From NCBI GenBank assembly GCA_019117325.1, contig DWZY01000205.1, positions 1 through 41,832 of the forward strand: DNA of 41,832 nucleotides, read 5' to 3'. This stretch comes from Candidatus Brevibacterium intestinigallinarum. Its GTDB lineage: Bacteria > Actinomycetota > Actinomycetes > Actinomycetales > Brevibacteriaceae. Position 1 is the first letter of the stretch, and each line of letters begins with the position of its first letter. A program made the translations under genes and the position numbers. This document shows positions 1 through 7,214 of this stretch, piece by piece. The notes below the pieces were generated by a model. That model saw only the letters and a program-made list of their open reading frames with translations, searched no databases and had not been told where the DNA came from.

Positions 1-216
1 CGCGATGTAGAGGCCGTGCTCGGCCTCGAGCGAGGTGCGCAGCCGCACGTCGGTGAGGTCCCGGTAGTCGACCAGCAGGTCACCGGCAGCACCGTCCGCG
101 CCCGCAACACCGTCCGCCTCATCGAGATGCAGCAATCGCGCGGGATCAATGCCGTGCTCGGCCGCCGCAGCGAGCAGCTGGTCGACGGTGGGCTCGGGCC
201 TCCGGGGCGTGTTCAT
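1..216 (-). CDS. TrmH/SpoU-family RNA methyltransferase, N-terminal part
   Basis: This gene runs off the left edge; only its first 72 codons are present. The N-terminus is a variable Ala/Asp-rich stretch, followed by a segment reading DYRDLTDVRLRTSLEAEHGL at residues 50-69. That segment closely resembles the conserved start of actinobacterial SpoU-type 2'-O-ribose methyltransferases (tsnR/TrmH-like), in which a substrate-binding domain precedes the SAM-binding knot. The knot lies outside the window, so the RNA target cannot be judged. The ATG start lies 10 bases after the TSUP gene stop, and a GAGG lies about 9 bases upstream. It is the likely third gene of a minus-strand operon after the ABC ATPase and the TSUP exporter. 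The family call rests on one motif, so it is moderate. Confidence 0.6.
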   Translation of the reverse strand, partial: MNTPRRPEPTVDQLLAAAAEHGIDPARLLHLDEADGVAGADGAAGDLLVDYRDLTDVRLRTSLEAEHGLYIA

Positions 217-226
217 CGAGTACGCC

Positions 227-1012
227 TCACATCGAGACGATGCGCCAGAACGCGACGAGGCCCAGCACGACGATGACGGTCCGCAGCAGGACGGGGCTCA
301 GCCGTCGCGAGACCCGCGCCCCGAAGTAGCCGCCGAACAGCGAGCCGATCGCGATGAGCAGCACGGAGATCCAGCTGATCCGGTCGAAGCCGACGATCGT
401 GTAGACAGTCGCGGATGTCACGTTCACGACCAGCACGAGGATGTTCTTCGCCCCGTTGATCTTCTGGATGCTGTCCGTCAGGACGAGGCCCAGCAGACCC
501 ACGAGGATGATGCCCTGGGCTGCCGCGAAGTACCCGCCGTAGATCGCGCACGCGAAGACGATGAGGGTGACGACGAGTGCGCGCCCCGGGCCCGGCTCCT
601 CCGGCTCCGCGGCCCCCGTCCGCAGCCTCCGCTGCTTGAGGGAGCGCTGGAGCATCGGCTGGCCGATGACCAGCACGAGCGCCAGGATGATGAGGATCGG
701 CACGACGGACTCGAACGTGTCATCGGGCAGGTGCAGCAGCAGGTACGCGCCCACGAGCGAGCCCAGCAGCGACGCCGGCAGCAGCTTGAGCAGCCGCTTC
801 CCCTGCCCGCGGATCTCCTCCCGGTACCCGAACGAGGAGGCGATGTTGCCGGGCACCAGGCCCAGCGCGTTGCTCATCGTCGCACTGACCGGCGGGACAC
901 CGAAGGCGACGAGCACCGGGAAGGTGATGAGCGTGCCCGAGCCCACTGCGGCATTGATCGCTCCGGCCCCCACGCCCGCGAGCAGGATGAGGACGAGTTC
1001 GTAGATCTCCAC
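227..1012 (-). CDS. TauE/SafE (TSUP) family membrane exporter
   Basis: A 261-residue integral membrane protein of the TSUP family, which moves small anions such as sulfite or organosulfonates across the cytoplasmic membrane. The sequence shows about eight hydrophobic segments in two similar halves. The first half has the family's glycine-rich start (GAGAINAAVGSGTLITFPVL, residues 16-35). The second half has GGYFAAAQGIILVGLLGL near residue 160. A charged loop (roughly residues 125-140, Arg/Glu/Pro-rich) separates the halves. Length is normal for the family. It starts at GTG, 15 bases after the ABC ATPase stop, with only a weak GGGGCG ribosome site, which suggests translation coupled to the upstream gene. 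The substrate cannot be told from sequence; the ABC ATPase upstream is not an obvious partner because TSUP proteins do not need one. Confidence 0.85.
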   Translation of the reverse strand: MEIYELVLILLAGVGAGAINAAVGSGTLITFPVLVAFGVPPVSATMSNALGLVPGNIASSFGYREEIRGQGKRLLKLLPASLLGSLVGAYLLLHLPDDTFESVVPILIILALVLVIGQPMLQRSLKQRRLRTGAAEPEEPGPGRALVVTLIVFACAIYGGYFAAAQGIILVGLLGLVLTDSIQKINGAKNILVLVVNVTSATVYTIVGFDRISWISVLLIAIGSLFGGYFGARVSRRLSPVLLRTVIVVLGLVAFWRIVSM

Positions 1013-1027
1013 GGAAGCGCGCCCCGA

Positions 1028-1834
1028 TCAGTGGGACGCGGAGGAGGTGGCGCCGGACGCACGGGCCGCGAACCGGCCCTCGTGCTCCTCGAGGACCACC
1101 GGGACGCCGAAGGTCTCCGTGAGGTTCTCCGCCGTGAGCGCCTGCTCGATAGGACCGGCCGCGACAGCCCGCCCGTCCTTGAGGAGCAGCGCGTGCGTGA
1201 TGCCGCGCGGGATCTCCTCGACGTGGTGCGTGACCATGACGGTCGTGGGCCCGTGCTGCGAGCCGATGATCTCCGTGAGCGCCTGCAGCAGCTCCTCGCG
1301 ACCGCCCAGGTCCAGCCCGCTGGCGGGCTCGTCCAGGAGCAGCAGCTCCGGGTCCGTCATGAGGGCGCGGGCGATCTGCGCGCGCTTGCGCTCCCCCTCG
1401 CTCAGGGTCGCGAACCGGCGGTCGGCCAGGTGCCCGATCCGGAAGGCGGTGAGCAGGTCCTCCGCACGCGCGATGTCCTCCTCTTCATACTCCTCCGTCC
1501 AGCGGCCCACGACGCCGTAGGCGGCGGTGAGGACGAGGTCGCGGAGGATCTCCGAGCCCGGCGTCTGCTGCGCCAGGGCCTGCGACGTGAACCCGATCCG
1601 GGGACGCAGCTCGAAGACGTCGACGCGGCCCATCTGCTCGTCCAGCAGCCGCACGGAGCCGGAGGTCGGATGCATGCGCGAGCCGGCCAGCTGCAGGAGC
1701 GTCGTCTTGCCCGCGCCGTTGGGACCCAGCACCGCCCAGTGCTCGCCGTCGCGGACGGTGAGGCTCAGATCGTCGAGGAGGTGAGACTGTCCTCGGCGGA
1801 CACTGACGGCATCGAATTCCACCACTGCACTCAT
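1028..1834 (-). CDS. ABC transporter ATP-binding protein
   Basis: A 268-residue single ABC ATPase. Visible motifs are Walker A GPNGAGKTT (residues 37-45), a signature in the variant form LSEGERKR, Walker B LLLLDEPASGLD, and a switch histidine in VMVTHHVEE. The protein resembles soluble ABC ATPases of the ModF/YlmA type that carry no membrane partner in cis; no ABC permease lies next to it. The start was placed at the ATG at 1834 because homology begins there (MSAVVEFDAV) and a TAGAGT -10 box ends exactly 7 bases upstream, the arrangement of a leaderless transcript. A reading frame open further upstream runs into the divergent gene and is rejected. It heads the operon with the TSUP exporter and RNA methyltransferase. 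Function beyond ATP binding and hydrolysis is not known. Confidence 0.85.
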   Translation of the reverse strand: MSAVVEFDAVSVRRGQSHLLDDLSLTVRDGEHWAVLGPNGAGKTTLLQLAGSRMHPTSGSVRLLDEQMGRVDVFELRPRIGFTSQALAQQTPGSEILRDLVLTAAYGVVGRWTEEYEEEDIARAEDLLTAFRIGHLADRRFATLSEGERKRAQIARALMTDPELLLLDEPASGLDLGGREELLQALTEIIGSQHGPTTVMVTHHVEEIPRGITHALLLKDGRAVAAGPIEQALTAENLTETFGVPVVLEEHEGRFAARASGATSSASH

Positions 1835-1841
1835 GGCGCTC

Positions 1842-1851
1842 ACTCTATACT
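1842..1851. promoter_or_regulatory. Back-to-back leaderless promoters sharing a TA
   Basis: The ten bases read ACTCTATACT. On the minus strand they give TAGAGT (1847-1842), which ends 7 bases before the ATG at 1834. On the plus strand they give TATACT (1846-1851), which ends 7 bases before the ATG at 1859. Both fit the actinobacterial TANNNT -10 box with transcription starting at the A of the start codon. The two boxes overlap by two bases in a 24-base intergenic region that has no room for two leaders. No clear -35 element is seen on either side. Confidence 0.6.
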
Positions 1852-1858
1852 TCCAGCG

Positions 1859-2644
1859 ATGCTCACGACGACACCGCTCCTCCCCGTGCTCTTCGCCACG
1901 GCGGCCACCGCCCGGCTGACGGATCGGGCGGCCCCGGACACCGTCAGCCACGCGTTCGACACCGCCGGGCTGCCCGTCCCCCTCATCGTCGACGACGCGG
2001 TGTTCGCTCCCCCTGCGGGGACCGGCGCCGAGGCCCCGGCCGGCCTGCTCCTGTGGGTCGCCGGACTGCGCCAGGCCGGGGCCGCTCGTGTCCGCGTCGA
2101 GCCCGTCCACCCGTCCCTGCCGCTGCGCGTGCCCCGGATGGACCGGGACGGCCGCCGGGCCACTGCGCGCGCCTCGGTGCGCACGCACGCCCTGTGCGTC
2201 GTCGAGGATGCGGACGGGGTCGCGCTTGCGGTCGTCGCGCTGGGGACAGAGGGCGATGCCGTCGTCGTCCCATGCGCACCGGCGGTCTATGCCCCCGTCG
2301 ACGATGTCTCCCCCGCCGAGGCCTCCCGCCGCCTGCGCGAATCCGTCATGCGCGCGCTCGCAGCCGTCGAGGCACAGCCGCTGGACGAGGTGCCCGACCT
2401 GCCGTGGCGCGACTGGCAGGCGGACCTGAGCGGCGACCACGACGACACCCGGCACACCGCGCTGGCTGCCCTGACCGGCGATCACGACGCCGCGCGCAGC
2501 CTCCACACCGCACTCCACGTCCACAGCAGCCTCTCGTCCCTGCCGGTGCCGGCGGCCGCGGGCGGAGACGCGGTGGGTCCCGCGCTCGCCGCCGTGCACA
2601 GCGCAGCCGCCCGCGTCCTCACGACACTGACCCGGCAGCGGTGA
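1859..2644 (+). CDS. Conserved-looking protein of unknown function
   Basis: A 261-residue protein that I do not recognise. It is soluble (no membrane segment or signal peptide), rich in Ala, Val and Asp, and has a predicted alternation of short strands and helices. The only Cys residues are in HALCVVEDADGV and VVVPCAPAVYAP. A His-rich helical part (HTALHVHSSL) lies near residue 225. It is divergent from the ABC ATPase and only 38 bases before serB on the same strand, though serB appears to have its own promoter. The start is the ATG at 1859, which has no Shine-Dalgarno but a TATACT -10 box 7 bases upstream. A much longer reading frame in the same phase extends back to 149, but it is antisense to three good genes and is an artefact of high GC. 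That this is a real gene rests on the promoter fit, the clean intergenic placement and its codon use. Confidence 0.65.
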   Translation: MLTTTPLLPVLFATAATARLTDRAAPDTVSHAFDTAGLPVPLIVDDAVFAPPAGTGAEAPAGLLLWVAGLRQAGAARVRVEPVHPSLPLRVPRMDRDGRRATARASVRTHALCVVEDADGVALAVVALGTEGDAVVVPCAPAVYAPVDDVSPAEASRRLRESVMRALAAVEAQPLDEVPDLPWRDWQADLSGDHDDTRHTALAALTGDHDAARSLHTALHVHSSLSSLPVPAAAGGDAVGPALAAVHSAAARVLTTLTRQR

Positions 2645-2669
2645 TGTCCGGCGGATGATCCCCCGCCAG

Positions 2670-2675
2670 TAGGAT
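2670..2675 (+). promoter_or_regulatory. -10 box of leaderless serB
   Basis: TAGGAT followed by exactly 7 bases and then the serB ATG at 2683. There is no Shine-Dalgarno in between, so the transcript probably starts at the start codon. Confidence 0.6.
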
Positions 2676-2682
2676 CGGTGGC

Positions 2683-3336
2683 ATGACTGCTCAGGGCCTC
2701 CTCGTGTTCGACGTCGACTCCACCTTCATCGAGGAGGAGGTCATCGAGCTCCTGGCCGATGCCACCGGCCGCCGCGGCGAGGTCGCCGCCGTCACCGAGC
2801 GGGCGATGCGCGGCGAACTCGACTTCGCCCAGAGCCTCCGCGAGCGCGTCGCGGTGCTGACGGACCTGCCGGACACCGTCCTCGCAGACGCCGCCGCCGC
2901 TGTCACCCTCACCCCGGGCGCCGCCGAGGTCGTGGCCGCCGCCCGCGCGGACGGCTGGATCGTCGCCCTCCTGTCCGGCGGCTTCACCTCCGTCATCGAG
3001 CGGGCGACCGCCGGGATCGAGATCGGGGAGATCCGAGCCAACACCCTCGAGATCGCGGACGGCCGGCTGACGGGCCGCGTCACCGGCGAGATCGTCGACC
3101 GGCAGGGCAAGGCCCGCCACCTCCGTGCGATCGCCCGCGCGCACGGCGTGGCGGCGGAGCGGACGATCGCGGTGGGCGACGGAGCCAACGACATCGACAT
3201 GCTCGAGGCGGCCGCCGTGGGTGTCGCGTTCTGCGCGAAGCCCGCGCTGCGACCGCACGCGGACATCGTCGTCGACGAGCGCGACCTGCGCATCGTGTGG
3301 GAGCGCGCGACCGAGGTCCTGCGCAGCAGGTCATGA
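2683..3336 (+). CDS. serB: Phosphoserine phosphatase
   Basis: A 217-residue HAD-superfamily phosphatase that would hydrolyse O-phosphoserine to serine, the last step of serine synthesis, in the cytoplasm. All HAD motifs are visible: DVDST at residues 10-14 with nucleophile D10 and acid D12, motif II SGG at 98-100, motif III Lys in GKARHL (K143), and motif IV GDGANDID starting at 165. The cap segment contains EEEVIELLADATGRR, typical of SerB, with the conserved early glutamates that read the serine amino group. It is the short form without the N-terminal ACT domains of mycobacterial SerB2. The ATG start is preceded by TAGGAT at leaderless spacing. It converges with the SixA-like gene, one base separating the two stops, and no terminator hairpin is visible between them. 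Confidence 0.9.
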   Translation: MTAQGLLVFDVDSTFIEEEVIELLADATGRRGEVAAVTERAMRGELDFAQSLRERVAVLTDLPDTVLADAAAAVTLTPGAAEVVAAARADGWIVALLSGGFTSVIERATAGIEIGEIRANTLEIADGRLTGRVTGEIVDRQGKARHLRAIARAHGVAAERTIAVGDGANDIDMLEAAAVGVAFCAKPALRPHADIVVDERDLRIVWERATEVLRSRS

Positions 3337-3337
3337 C

Positions 3338-3892
3338 TCAGCTACTGGTGTCGTCCTTGAAGTGACGGATGAGCTCCGGGCGGGCCGCGCCCGCGATGTC
3401 CGGGGCTCCCAGCTGATCCCAGGACTCGAGCCGGAACACGGCGATCGAGCTGGGCGGGAAGCGCGGCACCTGCCCGGAGGCACCGCCGTCGGCCAGATGG
3501 GCCACGACAGCACTCACGGTGGGCTGGTGGCCGACGATGATCGCGCCGGCGGAGTCCTCGGGGATCGTGACGAGCGCCTCGGCCCACTCGGGGATCCAGC
3601 CGCCGTAGAGCGCCGCATCGGTTCGGACTGAGCCTTCGGAGGCCGCCGCAGCATCAGGTGCTGCGGGCAGGGACTCAGCCACGGCCTCGGCGGTGGTGCG
3701 GGTGCGCAGGGCCGGCGAGGCGACGACGGTGTCGATCAACCGGGTGCCCGGCACCGCGTCGGAGGCGAGGAACTCGCCCATCCGGCGGGCCTGCGCGTGG
3801 CCAGCAGGACTGAGCGGGCGGTCGAAGTCAGTCGTACCGGCCTCGACGGCGGGCACGGTATGCGCATGGCGGGCGAGCACGAGGAGGGGCAT
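3338..3892 (-). CDS. sixA: SixA-like histidine phosphatase
   Basis: A 184-residue histidine-phosphatase-family protein. The N-terminal RHAHT at residues 8-12 carries the phospho-acceptor His9. RPLSPAGHAQARRMGEFL and VASPALRTRTTAEA follow the SixA pattern, and the second catalytic His lies in IIVGHQPTVSAV. Known SixA proteins dephosphorylate histidine phosphocarriers, but many actinobacterial members are untested, so the substrate is open. The start was set at the ATG at 3892, where homology begins. A TACGGT -10 box ends 6 bases upstream, so it is probably leaderless. An in-frame extension of 8 codons is possible but would overlap that promoter. The C-terminal tail ends in an acidic and Ser-rich run. 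It lies downstream of fabI on the opposite side of a 44-base gap and probably forms its own unit. Confidence 0.8.
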   Translation of the reverse strand: MPLLVLARHAHTVPAVEAGTTDFDRPLSPAGHAQARRMGEFLASDAVPGTRLIDTVVASPALRTRTTAEAVAESLPAAPDAAAASEGSVRTDAALYGGWIPEWAEALVTIPEDSAGAIIVGHQPTVSAVVAHLADGGASGQVPRFPPSSIAVFRLESWDQLGAPDIAGAARPELIRHFKDDTSS

Positions 3893-3898
3893 GCCCTC

Positions 3899-3904
3899 AC
3901 CGTA
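3899..3904 (-). promoter_or_regulatory. -10 box of leaderless sixA-like gene
   Basis: On the minus strand the bases read TACGGT, then six bases, then the ATG at 3892. A GTGAGG that could be taken for a ribosome site ends only 2 bases before the ATG, too close to serve. Leaderless initiation is the simpler reading. Confidence 0.5.
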
Positions 3905-3936
3905 CCCGCCCGCCATGCAGGATGGGATCCCCGGAA

Positions 3937-4695
3937 TCAGGCTCCCGTGAGGTGGAAGCCTCCGTCGACGTGGACCATCTCACCGGTGGTCGCCGGGAAC
4001 CAGTCGGACAGCAGCGACACGATCGCGCGGCCGGCCGGCTCCGTGTTCTTCTGGTCCCAGCCCAGCGGTGCGCGGTCGCCCCACATGGACTCGAGGCCCT
4101 CGAAGCCGGGGATCGACGTCGCGGCGGTCGTCTTGAGCGGGCCCGCGGAGACGAGGTTCACGCGGATGCCGGCCTCGCCCAGGTACTTCGCGAGGTAGCG
4201 CGCAGTCGACTCGAGCGCGGCCTTCGCGACACCCATCCAGTCGTAGACCGGCCAGGCGACGGTCGCGTCGAACGTGAGCGCGACGATGCCGGCGCCCGGG
4301 TTGAGGACGGGCTTCGCGGCGACCGCGATCGCCTTGAGCGAGAACGCGGACACGTGCATCGCGTTCGACACGGACTCGAAGGGCGTGTCGAGGAAGACGC
4401 CGCCCAGCGCGTCCTTGGGAGCGAACGCGATCGCGTGGACGATGCCGTCGATCTGGCCGCCCAGGCGCTCGGGCAGCGCGGCGAGGTCGTCCTCGTTCGT
4501 CGCGTCGAGCTCGATGACCTGTGCGGGCTTGGGCAGCCGCTCGGAGATGACCGAGGTGATCTTCATCTGGCGGCCGAACGAGGAGAGGATGACCTCTGCG
4601 CCCTGCTCCTGTGCCAGGCGGGCCGCGGCGAAGGCGATCGACGCCTCCGTGAGGACGCCGGTGACGAGGATGCGCTTGCCGTCGAGGATTCCCAT
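3937..4695 (-). CDS. fabI: Enoyl-[acyl-carrier-protein] reductase (NADH)
   Basis: A 252-residue SDR-fold reductase that reduces trans-2-enoyl-ACP in the last step of each type II fatty acid elongation cycle. The InhA/FabI signature is clear: a divergent N-terminal nucleotide motif VTGVLTEASIAFAAA (residues 11-25) instead of the usual GxxxGxG, SSFGRQMKI at 38-46, and the active-site pair Tyr151 and Lys158 in YDWMGVAK with the FabI-type six-residue spacing. The substrate-loop segment AGPLKTTAA and C-terminal VHVDGGFHLTG also match. It starts at ATG with AGAAAGG 8 bases upstream and follows fabG by 47 bases on the same strand, so the pair is probably co-transcribed. The residues that would tell InhA-type from FabI-type chain-length preference cannot be judged by eye. 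Confidence 0.93.
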   Translation of the reverse strand: MGILDGKRILVTGVLTEASIAFAAARLAQEQGAEVILSSFGRQMKITSVISERLPKPAQVIELDATNEDDLAALPERLGGQIDGIVHAIAFAPKDALGGVFLDTPFESVSNAMHVSAFSLKAIAVAAKPVLNPGAGIVALTFDATVAWPVYDWMGVAKAALESTARYLAKYLGEAGIRVNLVSAGPLKTTAATSIPGFEGLESMWGDRAPLGWDQKNTEPAGRAIVSLLSDWFPATTGEMVHVDGGFHLTGA

Positions 4696-4742
4696 GTGGG
4701 GACCTTTCTGTTCGAGGGTTCTGTAATGAGCGGGGGTCGGGT

Positions 4743-5501
4743 TCAGTGTCCCATGCCCAGGCCGCCGTCGACCGGGATGACGGCGCCGGAGATGTAGGCG
4801 GCCTCGTCGGAGGCGATCCAGCGGACGACCTTCGCGACCTCCTCGGGCTCCGCGAACCGCTTCGCGGGGATCGTCTGGAGGTACTCCTTCTGCTGCTTCT
4901 CCGGCAGCTCATCCGTCATGTCCGTCCGGATGAACCCCGGCGCCACGACGTTCGCGGTGATGCCGCGGGAGCCCACCTCGCGGGTGATCGAGCGGGCCAG
5001 GCCCACGAGCCCGGCCTTCGAGGAGGAGTAGTTCGCCTGCCCGGCGACGCCGTAGAGGCCCGACACCGAGGAGATGAGGACGATCCGGCCGTGCTTCGCC
5101 CGGATCATGTTCGTGATCGCGCGGCGCGCGGTCCGGTAGGCGCCACCCAGGTTCGTGTCGATGACGGAGGAGAACTCGTCGTCGCTCATGCGCATGAGGA
5201 GGTTGTCGGCCGTGATGCCCGCGTTCGCGACGACGATCTCGACCGGACCGTACTCCTCCTCGACCGTGGCGAAGGCCGCGTCGAGCGAGTCCGCGTCCGT
5301 CACGTCCGCGGACACGGCCAGCGCGCCCTCGGGTGCATCGCCGTTGCGCGAGGTCACCGCGACGCGGTGGCCGGCAGCCAGCATCTCCTGCGCGATGGTG
5401 CGCCCGATCCCGCGATTGCCGCCGGTGACGAGGACGACCCGGGACACGGGTGCGCCCTGCGCGTCTGCCGACGTCGCGTCTGCCGTGGGGGACTGAGACA
5501 T
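4743..5501 (-). CDS. fabG: 3-oxoacyl-[acyl-carrier-protein] reductase
   Basis: A 252-residue classical short-chain dehydrogenase that reduces 3-oxoacyl-ACP with NADPH. The cofactor motif TGGNRGIG is at residues 26-33, NAG follows at 93-95, and the catalytic triad is Ser145, Tyr158 and Lys162 within ISSVSG and YSSSK. The segment GQANYSSSKAG is the FabG form. The C-terminal half has the usual VAPGFIRTDMT and the final GGLGMGH. The first 20 residues (Ser/Ala/Asp-rich) extend beyond most FabG proteins. The ATG start is supported by CCAGGAG 6 bases upstream. It precedes fabI, so the two reductases of the elongation cycle are made together. MabA-type function is the natural assignment given the neighbour. 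Confidence 0.93.
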   Translation of the reverse strand: MSQSPTADATSADAQGAPVSRVVLVTGGNRGIGRTIAQEMLAAGHRVAVTSRNGDAPEGALAVSADVTDADSLDAAFATVEEEYGPVEIVVANAGITADNLLMRMSDDEFSSVIDTNLGGAYRTARRAITNMIRAKHGRIVLISSVSGLYGVAGQANYSSSKAGLVGLARSITREVGSRGITANVVAPGFIRTDMTDELPEKQQKEYLQTIPAKRFAEPEEVAKVVRWIASDEAAYISGAVIPVDGGLGMGH

Positions 5502-5546
5502 GGGTGTGCTCCTGGAGGGATCGGGGGCGGGTCGAGTGCGGTGCCC

Positions 5547-5552
5547 AGACTA
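5547..5552 (-). promoter_or_regulatory. -10 box for fabG-fabI
   Basis: On the minus strand the sequence is TAGTCT, giving a predicted start near 5540 and a leader of about 39 bases with a Shine-Dalgarno before the fabG ATG. No convincing -35 is seen. Confidence 0.4.
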
Positions 5553-5576
5553 TCGGAGATACCATGGAGGGTGGTT

Positions 5577-6050
5577 ATGGGTGAGAACAGACGGCCGACC
5601 TCTGTCACCGACGCACAATCGGCGGCGGACGAGGACTACAGGCGACGCATCAGGCAGTACACGATCTCGATGATCATCCGAGTCGTGTGCCTCCTTCTCG
5701 CCTTCGTCTTCAGCGGCCCCACCCGCTGGGTGCTGCTGGGCGGTGCCGTCGTGTTCCCGTGGATCGCGGTCGTCATCGCCAACTCGCGCGACGAGCGGCT
5801 CGTCGAGTACGAGGTCTCGAGGGTCACGGAGCGCGCTCCCCGCTCGCTGCCCACCTCGACGCACGGCACAGCTGGCACGACCGCTGCATCGGGCACGAAC
5901 GGTGCGTCCGGTGACGCGTCCGGCACGTCCGGCACAGCCGCCGACGAGGATCACGACGACGTCATCATCCCCGGCGAGGAACTGGATCCCCAGGGTCACG
6001 CAGAGAGGCACACCGACGGTCGCGCAGAGGGACGCCCCCATGGACGCTGA
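5577..6050 (+). CDS. DUF3099 family membrane protein
   Basis: A 157-residue small membrane protein. The N-terminal part (about residues 1-75) fits the actinobacterial DUF3099 family: a charged start with TSVTDAQSAADEDYRRR, a first membrane segment starting MIIRVVCLLLAFVFSG, a second starting WVLLGGAVVFPWIAVVIANS, then RDE. The rest is a low-complexity Ser/Thr/Gly/Ala linker (about residues 95-125, built on repeated GT, SGT and ASG units) that ends in an acidic patch DEDHDD. The ATG at 5577 has GGAGG 6 bases upstream. An in-frame GTG at 5571 is possible but overlaps that ribosome site. It starts a plus-strand operon with the small Cys/His protein and SURF1, with which it overlaps or nearly overlaps. 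No molecular function is known for the family. Confidence 0.8.
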   Translation: MGENRRPTSVTDAQSAADEDYRRRIRQYTISMIIRVVCLLLAFVFSGPTRWVLLGGAVVFPWIAVVIANSRDERLVEYEVSRVTERAPRSLPTSTHGTAGTTAASGTNGASGDASGTSGTAADEDHDDVIIPGEELDPQGHAERHTDGRAEGRPHGR

Positions 6051-6258
6051 GGCGCCCCTCATCTGCTCGGCGAAGGGGTGCCGTGCCCCGGCCCGGCACG
6101 CGCTCCTGTGGAACAACCCGTCGCTGCACACCCCCGACCGCCGCAAGGTCTGGGTCGCGTGCGACGAGCACCGCGCGCACCTCACCGAGTTCCTGGACCT
6201 GCGCGGGTTCCTCCGCGAGGTCATCGACGTCGAGCAGATACCGGAGGGTGCGGGGTGA
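6040..6258 (+). CDS. Small Cys/His protein, putative zinc-binding
   Basis: A 72-residue protein with no membrane segment. It carries a spaced set of possible metal ligands: CSAKGC (Cys9 and Cys14), a later histidine-rich part, and ACDEHRAH, giving a C-x4-C plus C-x2-H layout like a treble-clef zinc site. The start ATG lies inside the last codons of the DUF3099 gene (11-base overlap). The stop overlaps the SURF1 GTG by four bases, so translation of all three is coupled. Small genes of this kind often sit between DUF3099 and SURF1 in actinomycetes, but I know of no tested function. The position hints at a link with cytochrome oxidase assembly; this is inference only. Confidence 0.65.
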   Translation: MDAEAPLICSAKGCRAPARHALLWNNPSLHTPDRRKVWVACDEHRAHLTEFLDLRGFLREVIDVEQIPEGAG

Positions 6259-7214
6259 GCTTCCTGTGGAGCCGACGCTGGATCCAGTACATCGCGTTCG
6301 CGCTGGTCGCCGCCATCGTGTGTCTCCTGCTGGCGAACTGGCAGGACCATCGCCGTGCCAGCCGCGATGCGGAGATCGACCGCATCGAGGCCCACTACAG
6401 CGCCGCCCCCGTCCCCCTCGAGACGGTTCTGCCCGCGACGGACGCGACCTTCTCCGACGTCGACGAGTGGACGCGCGTCGAGGCGACGGGCACCTACCGC
6501 CCTGAGGACGCCACGGTCGCCCGCAACCGTCCCAAGGCCGGCAGCGCCGGCTACTGGATCCTCGTGCCCTTCGACGTGGACGGCGGGGGCACCCTCGTCG
6601 TGGCCCGCGGCTGGGCTCCGGGCAGCGGGGCGGATGCGACCGCCGCCGAGGCCCCCTCACCTCCCGCCGGGTCCGTCACGCTGACCGCGTGGCTGCGTCC
6701 CGCGCAGGACGGCGACGCGTCGGAGAACACGGGCACCTCGGTCCTCGCGATCGACCCGCCCCTCATCGCGGGTGATGGCGCCTACGCGCAGTCGTACGGG
6801 TACCTCGACTCCGAGGATCCCGCACCGGCCCAGTCGCTCGAGGCACTTCCGGAGCCCAACACCGACCCCGGCTCGCACCTGAGCTACACCTTCCAGTGGA
6901 TCGCGTTCTCGATCATGATCCTCGCCGGGCTCGTCTACGCGGCCAAGCGCGAGCGCGACGCGGTCCGCCGCGGAGACCGCGATGATGCGATCGCGCGGGA
7001 CAAGGTTGTCGCCGGCGTCGAGTACGAGATCGTCGACAAGGAGGCGCTGCGGCACGGTGCGATGCGCCGCTCCCCCGCTGCGGGACCGCGGCCGGTGCTG
7101 GGCATGCGCCAGGACGCACGCGCCCTCACGCGCTCGCAGCGCCGCGCCGACGCGGACGAGGATGCCGCGCTGGACGCGCAGCTCGGGCGCGCCGCTGACG
7201 CAGGCCGCCGCTGA
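6255..7214 (+). CDS. SURF1 family cytochrome oxidase biogenesis protein
   Basis: A 319-residue membrane protein of the SURF1/Shy1 family, which helps insert heme a into subunit I of aa3-type oxidases. It has the family topology: an N-terminal membrane helix (about residues 9-27), a long extracytoplasmic domain and a second helix (about 218-235, FQWIAFSIMILAGLVYAAKR). Family segments are visible: VEATGTYRPEDATVARNR, GYWILVPFDVDGGGTLVVARGW and SYTFQWIAFS. About 80 residues follow the second helix as a charged cytoplasmic tail, longer than in many homologues. It starts at GTG, overlapping the previous stop by four bases, with GGAGG 8 bases upstream. ctaA and ctaB elsewhere in the window supply heme A. 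A short duplication crosses its stop codon (7191-7220) and has changed the last few residues. Confidence 0.88.
   Translation: MSFLWSRRWIQYIAFALVAAIVCLLLANWQDHRRASRDAEIDRIEAHYSAAPVPLETVLPATDATFSDVDEWTRVEATGTYRPEDATVARNRPKAGSAGYWILVPFDVDGGGTLVVARGWAPGSGADATAAEAPSPPAGSVTLTAWLRPAQDGDASENTGTSVLAIDPPLIAGDGAYAQSYGYLDSEDPAPAQSLEALPEPNTDPGSHLSYTFQWIAFSIMILAGLVYAAKRERDAVRRGDRDDAIARDKVVAGVEYEIVDKEALRHGAMRRSPAAGPRPVLGMRQDARALTRSQRRADADEDAALDAQLGRAADAGRR

Noticed and set aside
149..2644. An 831-codon plus-strand reading frame
   Set aside because: Its first 570 codons are antisense to the TSUP and ABC ATPase genes and are Arg/Asp/Glu-rich in the way of GC-rich shadow frames. Only the part from 1859 is accepted.
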